Positions 61,695 to 64,000 of a stretch of 64,000 nucleotides of DNA are shown one piece after another. Source of the DNA: Krasilnikoviella flava (lineage in GTDB: Bacteria > Actinomycetota > Actinomycetes > Actinomycetales > Cellulomonadaceae). The stretch covers positions 310,001-374,000 of the forward strand of contig NZ_FUZQ01000005.1 in the NCBI RefSeq assembly GCF_900167525.1, read 5' to 3'. The number at the start of each line of letters is the position of its first letter. Within the stretch, counting starts at the first letter, position 1. The position numbers and the translations under genes are program-made. The notes under the pieces are model-generated. The model searched no databases. It was not told the origin of the DNA and was given only the letters and a program-made list of their open reading frames with translations.

Positions 61695-62477
61695 GTGAGC
61701 CAGACCGCAGGGCACGGACCCGAGCACCACACCCCCGAGGTCGCCGAGATCCGGGAGCTGGTGGACCAGCTGCGCCGGCTCGTGCTGACGTACAAGTTCG
61801 GGATCGACGAGGTCATGACGAAGATCTCGATCCTGCGCGACGAATTCCGGCTCATGCAGAACTACAACCCGGTGGAGCACGTGGGCTCGCGCCTCAAGTC
61901 GCTCGAGTCGATCGTGGCGAAGTGCCGTCGCAAGGGCATCCCGCTCACGCCCGACGGCGTGCGCCAGCAGATGTTCGACGTCGCGGGCGTCCGCGTCACC
62001 TGCAGCTTCGTCTCGGACCTCTACAAGGTGCGGGACATGCTGACCAACCAGGCCGACCTCACCGTCCTGGAGGAGCGCGACTACATCGCCCACCCCAAGC
62101 CGAACGGGTACAAGTCCCTGCACCTCATCGTCCAGGTGCCCGTGTACCTCTCCGACCGGGTCGAGCACGTCGTCGTCGAGATCCAGCTGCGCACCATCGC
62201 CATGGACTTCTGGGCGAGCCTCGAGCACAAGATCTACTACAAGTACGCGCGCGACGTGCCGCGCCACCTCACGGACTCTCTCAAGCTCGCGGCCGACGTG
62301 GCCGCGTCGCTCGACAGCTCCATGGAACGCATCCATGACGAGGTCAAGGCCATCGCCGGCGAGGCGGAGCCGGCCGAGCAGCGGGACTCGCTGCTCACCC
62401 CCGAGGAGATGCTCCGGAACTTCTGGACGGCCGCCAAGGCCGAGGGGGACGTGCTCCGCACGACGCGCGAGAGCTGA
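61695..62477 (+). CDS. GTP pyrophosphokinase, small alarmone synthetase (RelQ/YjbM-like)
   Basis: A 260-residue stand-alone (p)ppGpp synthetase. The RelA/SpoT synthetase domain spans about residues 30-200: VGSRLKSLESIVAKCRRKGI, FDVAGVRVTCSFVSDLYKV (catalytic Asp region), HPKPNGYKSLHLIVQVPV (NGYKSLH substrate motif), EIQLRTIAMDFWASLEHKIYYK (catalytic Glu and EIQLRT motif). There is no HD hydrolase domain or TGS/ACT regulatory region. It makes the alarmone under stress. GTG 61695 is chosen; GTG 61686 is also in frame. Confidence 0.93.
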   Translation: MSQTAGHGPEHHTPEVAEIRELVDQLRRLVLTYKFGIDEVMTKISILRDEFRLMQNYNPVEHVGSRLKSLESIVAKCRRKGIPLTPDGVRQQMFDVAGVRVTCSFVSDLYKVRDMLTNQADLTVLEERDYIAHPKPNGYKSLHLIVQVPVYLSDRVEHVVVEIQLRTIAMDFWASLEHKIYYKYARDVPRHLTDSLKLAADVAASLDSSMERIHDEVKAIAGEAEPAEQRDSLLTPEEMLRNFWTAAKAEGDVLRTTRES

Positions 62478-62484
62478 CGCGACC

Positions 62485-62919
62485 ATGGGACCCACGGAGC
62501 ACCAGGACCTCGCCGCCGCCGTCGCGCTCGCCCTGCCCGGCACCACCCGCACCTGGCCGTTCGGCCCCGAGCACGACGTGTTCAAGGTCCAGGGCAAGGT
62601 GTTCTGCATGACCACCGACGTCACCGGCACCCCGCTGGTCACCCTCAAGTGCGCGCCCGAGGACGGCGTGGCCCTGCGCCAGGAGCACCAGCACGTCAGC
62701 GTCGGATACCACATGAACAAGCGGCACTGGATCTCGGTGTCCGCGGGCGCCGGCATCACGCCGGAGCTCGTCGAGGAGCTGGTGCTCGACGCGTACGCGC
62801 TCGTGGTCGCCTCGCTCCCCCGGCGCCTGCGCCCGGTCGACCTCGACGACACCGAACGGCTCCGCACCGGCATCCAGGACGTGCTGGCGGGCCGGCCCGC
62901 GGCGCCCCCGGACGCCTAG
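62485..62919 (+). CDS. MmcQ/YjbR family protein
   Basis: A 144-residue CyaY-like-fold protein of the MmcQ/YjbR family: LALPGTTRTWPFGPEHDVFKVQGKVFC near the start, LVTLKCAPEDGVALRQEH in the middle, and GYHMNKRHWISV with the conserved NKRHW motif (about residues 78-82). Members have been called DNA-binding, but their role is uncertain. It starts seven bases after the alarmone synthetase stop, so the two are likely co-transcribed. Confidence 0.9.
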   Translation: MGPTEHQDLAAAVALALPGTTRTWPFGPEHDVFKVQGKVFCMTTDVTGTPLVTLKCAPEDGVALRQEHQHVSVGYHMNKRHWISVSAGAGITPELVEELVLDAYALVVASLPRRLRPVDLDDTERLRTGIQDVLAGRPAAPPDA

Positions 62920-63157
62920 TCGGTGAGGTAGAGCCGCGCGTCGACAGGGCTGAGCTGGACCGAGGTGAACGCGCTGCGGTCGTCGGTGAACACTGTGCTC
63001 ACGTCCGCGGCGTCGAGGTCGATGGCCACGACCTTCGGCCCGCCCGCGGGCGCGGTGACGTCCACGAGGGCACGGTCGGCGCCGACGCGCATCCGGCCAG
63101 GGCGAGGACGGGGACGACGGCGACCCCGGTGAGCAGCCGAGGGACCCCGCGGCTCAC
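62916..63157 (-). pseudogene. decayed lipoprotein gene (signal peptide and C-terminus in different frames)
   Basis: A GTG at 63157 overlaps the stop of the flavin monooxygenase gene (GTGA) and encodes a clean lipoprotein signal, LLTGVAVVPVLALAGC, but the frame then reads unlike protein (TSPRPRAGRRSW) and stops near 62999. The next frame reads smoothly (ALVDVTAPAGGPKVVAIDLD and VFTDDRSAFTSVQLSPVDAR) to a TAG at 62916-62918, which overlaps the MmcQ gene end. The simplest reading is an internal deletion that joined two ends of a former lipoprotein gene out of frame. The C-terminal piece is not one I can name. Confidence 0.55.
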
Positions 63158-64000
63158 GCGGGCACCTCTGCCCCGCCGCCGGACGGCACCAGGACGTCGC
63201 TCATGTCGCCCTCGCGCCACTCGGCGAGGAGGCGGTGGAACGCGACCGGGCCAGGGCTGTACGACGTCGGGGTCGCGCGGCGCGTGCCTTCGCCGTTGTA
63301 GTAGCCGGGGGTGCACTCGGCGAGGAAGGTCGAGTTGTCGACCGCGACCTCGAGGATCGTGTCGCACCAGGCCTGCTCCGCCTCGCGCGTCGGCTCGACG
63401 TACCGGGCGCCCGTCTTGCGTGCCTGCGCGAGGATCGCCGCGATGTGCTCGGCCTGCTCGGTGAGGATGTGCACGAAGTTCACGGAGTTGGCGTTCTGCA
63501 TCGCCCCGAGGTGGAACAGGTTCGGGAAGCCGTGAGAGATGAACCCGTGCAGGGTGCGCGGCCCGCGGCCCCACGCCTCGAGCAGCGCCTGCCCGCCGCG
63601 TCCGTGCACCGGCATCGTGCCCGAGACCACGCCGGAGACCCCGACCTCGAACCCGGTCGCGAAGACGACGCAGTCCACCTCGTACGCCGCCTCCCCCACG
63701 ACGACGGCCGTCTCGGTCATCCGGGTGACGCCGCCGTGGTCGGCGGTGTCCACCAAGGTGACGTCGGGGCGGTTGAAGGCCTGGAGGTACTGGTCGGAGA
63801 ACCCGGGGCGCTTGCACATGTACCGGTACCAGGGCTGGAGCGCGGCGGCCGTGGCCGGATCCGCGACGAGCCGCGCCACGCGGGCACGGATCTCCTCCAT
63901 CTTCGTGAGGTCCGCGAGCTCGTCGAGGTGCTCCCGCTCCGCCGGGTCCAGCGACTCGTCGACGGCGCCGGTGATCATCTGCCGCTGCAGGCGCGCCGTG
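63154..64000 (-). CDS. flavin-containing monooxygenase / Baeyer-Villiger-type oxygenase, C-terminal part
   Basis: At least 282 residues, cut by the window edge (the frame continues through 64000). KRPGFSDQYLQAFNRPDVTLVDT, VDCVVFATGFEVG (the FATG motif of FAD/NADPH monooxygenases), PNLFHLGAMQNANSVNFVHILTEQAEHIAAIL and CTPGYYNGEGT are typical of Baeyer-Villiger monooxygenases such as phenylacetone or cyclohexanone monooxygenase. The FAD-binding GxGxxG and FxGxxxHxxxW motifs would lie outside the window. It inserts oxygen next to a ketone using NADPH; substrate unknown. Confidence 0.87.
   Translation of the reverse strand, partial: TARLQRQMITGAVDESLDPAEREHLDELADLTKMEEIRARVARLVADPATAAALQPWYRYMCKRPGFSDQYLQAFNRPDVTLVDTADHGGVTRMTETAVVVGEAAYEVDCVVFATGFEVGVSGVVSGTMPVHGRGGQALLEAWGRGPRTLHGFISHGFPNLFHLGAMQNANSVNFVHILTEQAEHIAAILAQARKTGARYVEPTREAEQAWCDTILEVAVDNSTFLAECTPGYYNGEGTRRATPTSYSPGPVAFHRLLAEWREGDMSDVLVPSGGGAEVPA

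Overview
This 64-kb window is very GC-rich, uses GTG starts often, and packs genes with ATGA or GTGA stop/start overlaps. Gene content and the SAM-IV type riboswitches point to a high-GC actinobacterium. A plant-polymer-degrading member of the Micrococcales (Cellulomonadaceae/Promicromonosporaceae-like) is my best guess; this is inference, since no rRNA or marker gene is present. No tRNA, rRNA, CRISPR array or complete insertion sequence was seen.

Layout. (1) 1-3.3 kb: the end of a DinB/DUF664 protein, a ClC-type channel, a DUF6325/SHOCT pair and a membrane protein. (2) 3.3-11.7 kb: a putative rhamnogalacturonan-I locus, with a DeoR-HTH/LacI-sensor regulator facing a DUF2264 protein, a 2-hydroxyacid dehydrogenase, a Tat-exported PL26-like exo-rhamnogalacturonan lyase, and a CE12-type acetylesterase gene broken by an in-frame TAG. 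(3) 11.7-12.8 kb: a DinB2-like DNA polymerase IV with a leucine at the steric gate. (4) 12.8-24.9 kb: one tightly packed minus-strand operon of ten genes, led by a LacI regulator with two palindromic operators. It encodes a sugar ABC transporter, two ADP-ribosylglycohydrolase-family proteins, a ribokinase-like kinase, a TIM-barrel/SUMF1 fusion, a CaiB-type CoA-transferase and a CoA-ester lyase. No described pathway I know has this set. (5) 25-26.1 kb: a MazG-like protein and DoxX. (6) 26.1-31 kb: a SAM-IV riboswitch followed by flavin reductases, two flavin-dependent monooxygenases and a GNAT. (7) 31-35 kb: an aldo/keto reductase, a gamma-carbonic anhydrase, and a TetR/amidohydrolase divergent pair sharing a perfect palindrome. 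(8) 35-42 kb: a peptide ABC transporter plus M20 peptidase behind a second SAM-IV riboswitch. (9) 42-44.4 kb: a carotenoid oxygenase and a GntR-TetR hybrid regulator preceded by exact tandem repeats. (10) 44.4-50.8 kb: a visibly lower-GC segment with a methyltransferase, an E. coli-type arginyl-tRNA synthetase, a NarL-type two-component pair and an epimerase, dotted with an interspersed palindromic repeat. (11) 50.8-61.5 kb: DUF4395/thioredoxin, then a long minus-strand organosulfur set (four LLM monooxygenases, rhodanese, amino-acid-type ABC transporter, DUF1684) headed by a third SAM-IV riboswitch and a possible leader ORF with attenuator. (12) 61.7-64 kb: a small alarmone synthetase, a MmcQ/YjbR protein, a decayed lipoprotein gene and a partial flavin monooxygenase.

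Two systems stand out. The first is a SAM-sensing sulfur-scavenging regulon: three aptamers, each followed within a few bases by a GC-rich hairpin, controlling six LLM monooxygenases, flavin reductases, two importers and a peptidase. The second is the 12-kb operon with the TIM-barrel/SUMF1 fusion, which I infer handles an unusual ribosyl or other N-glycosidic compound.
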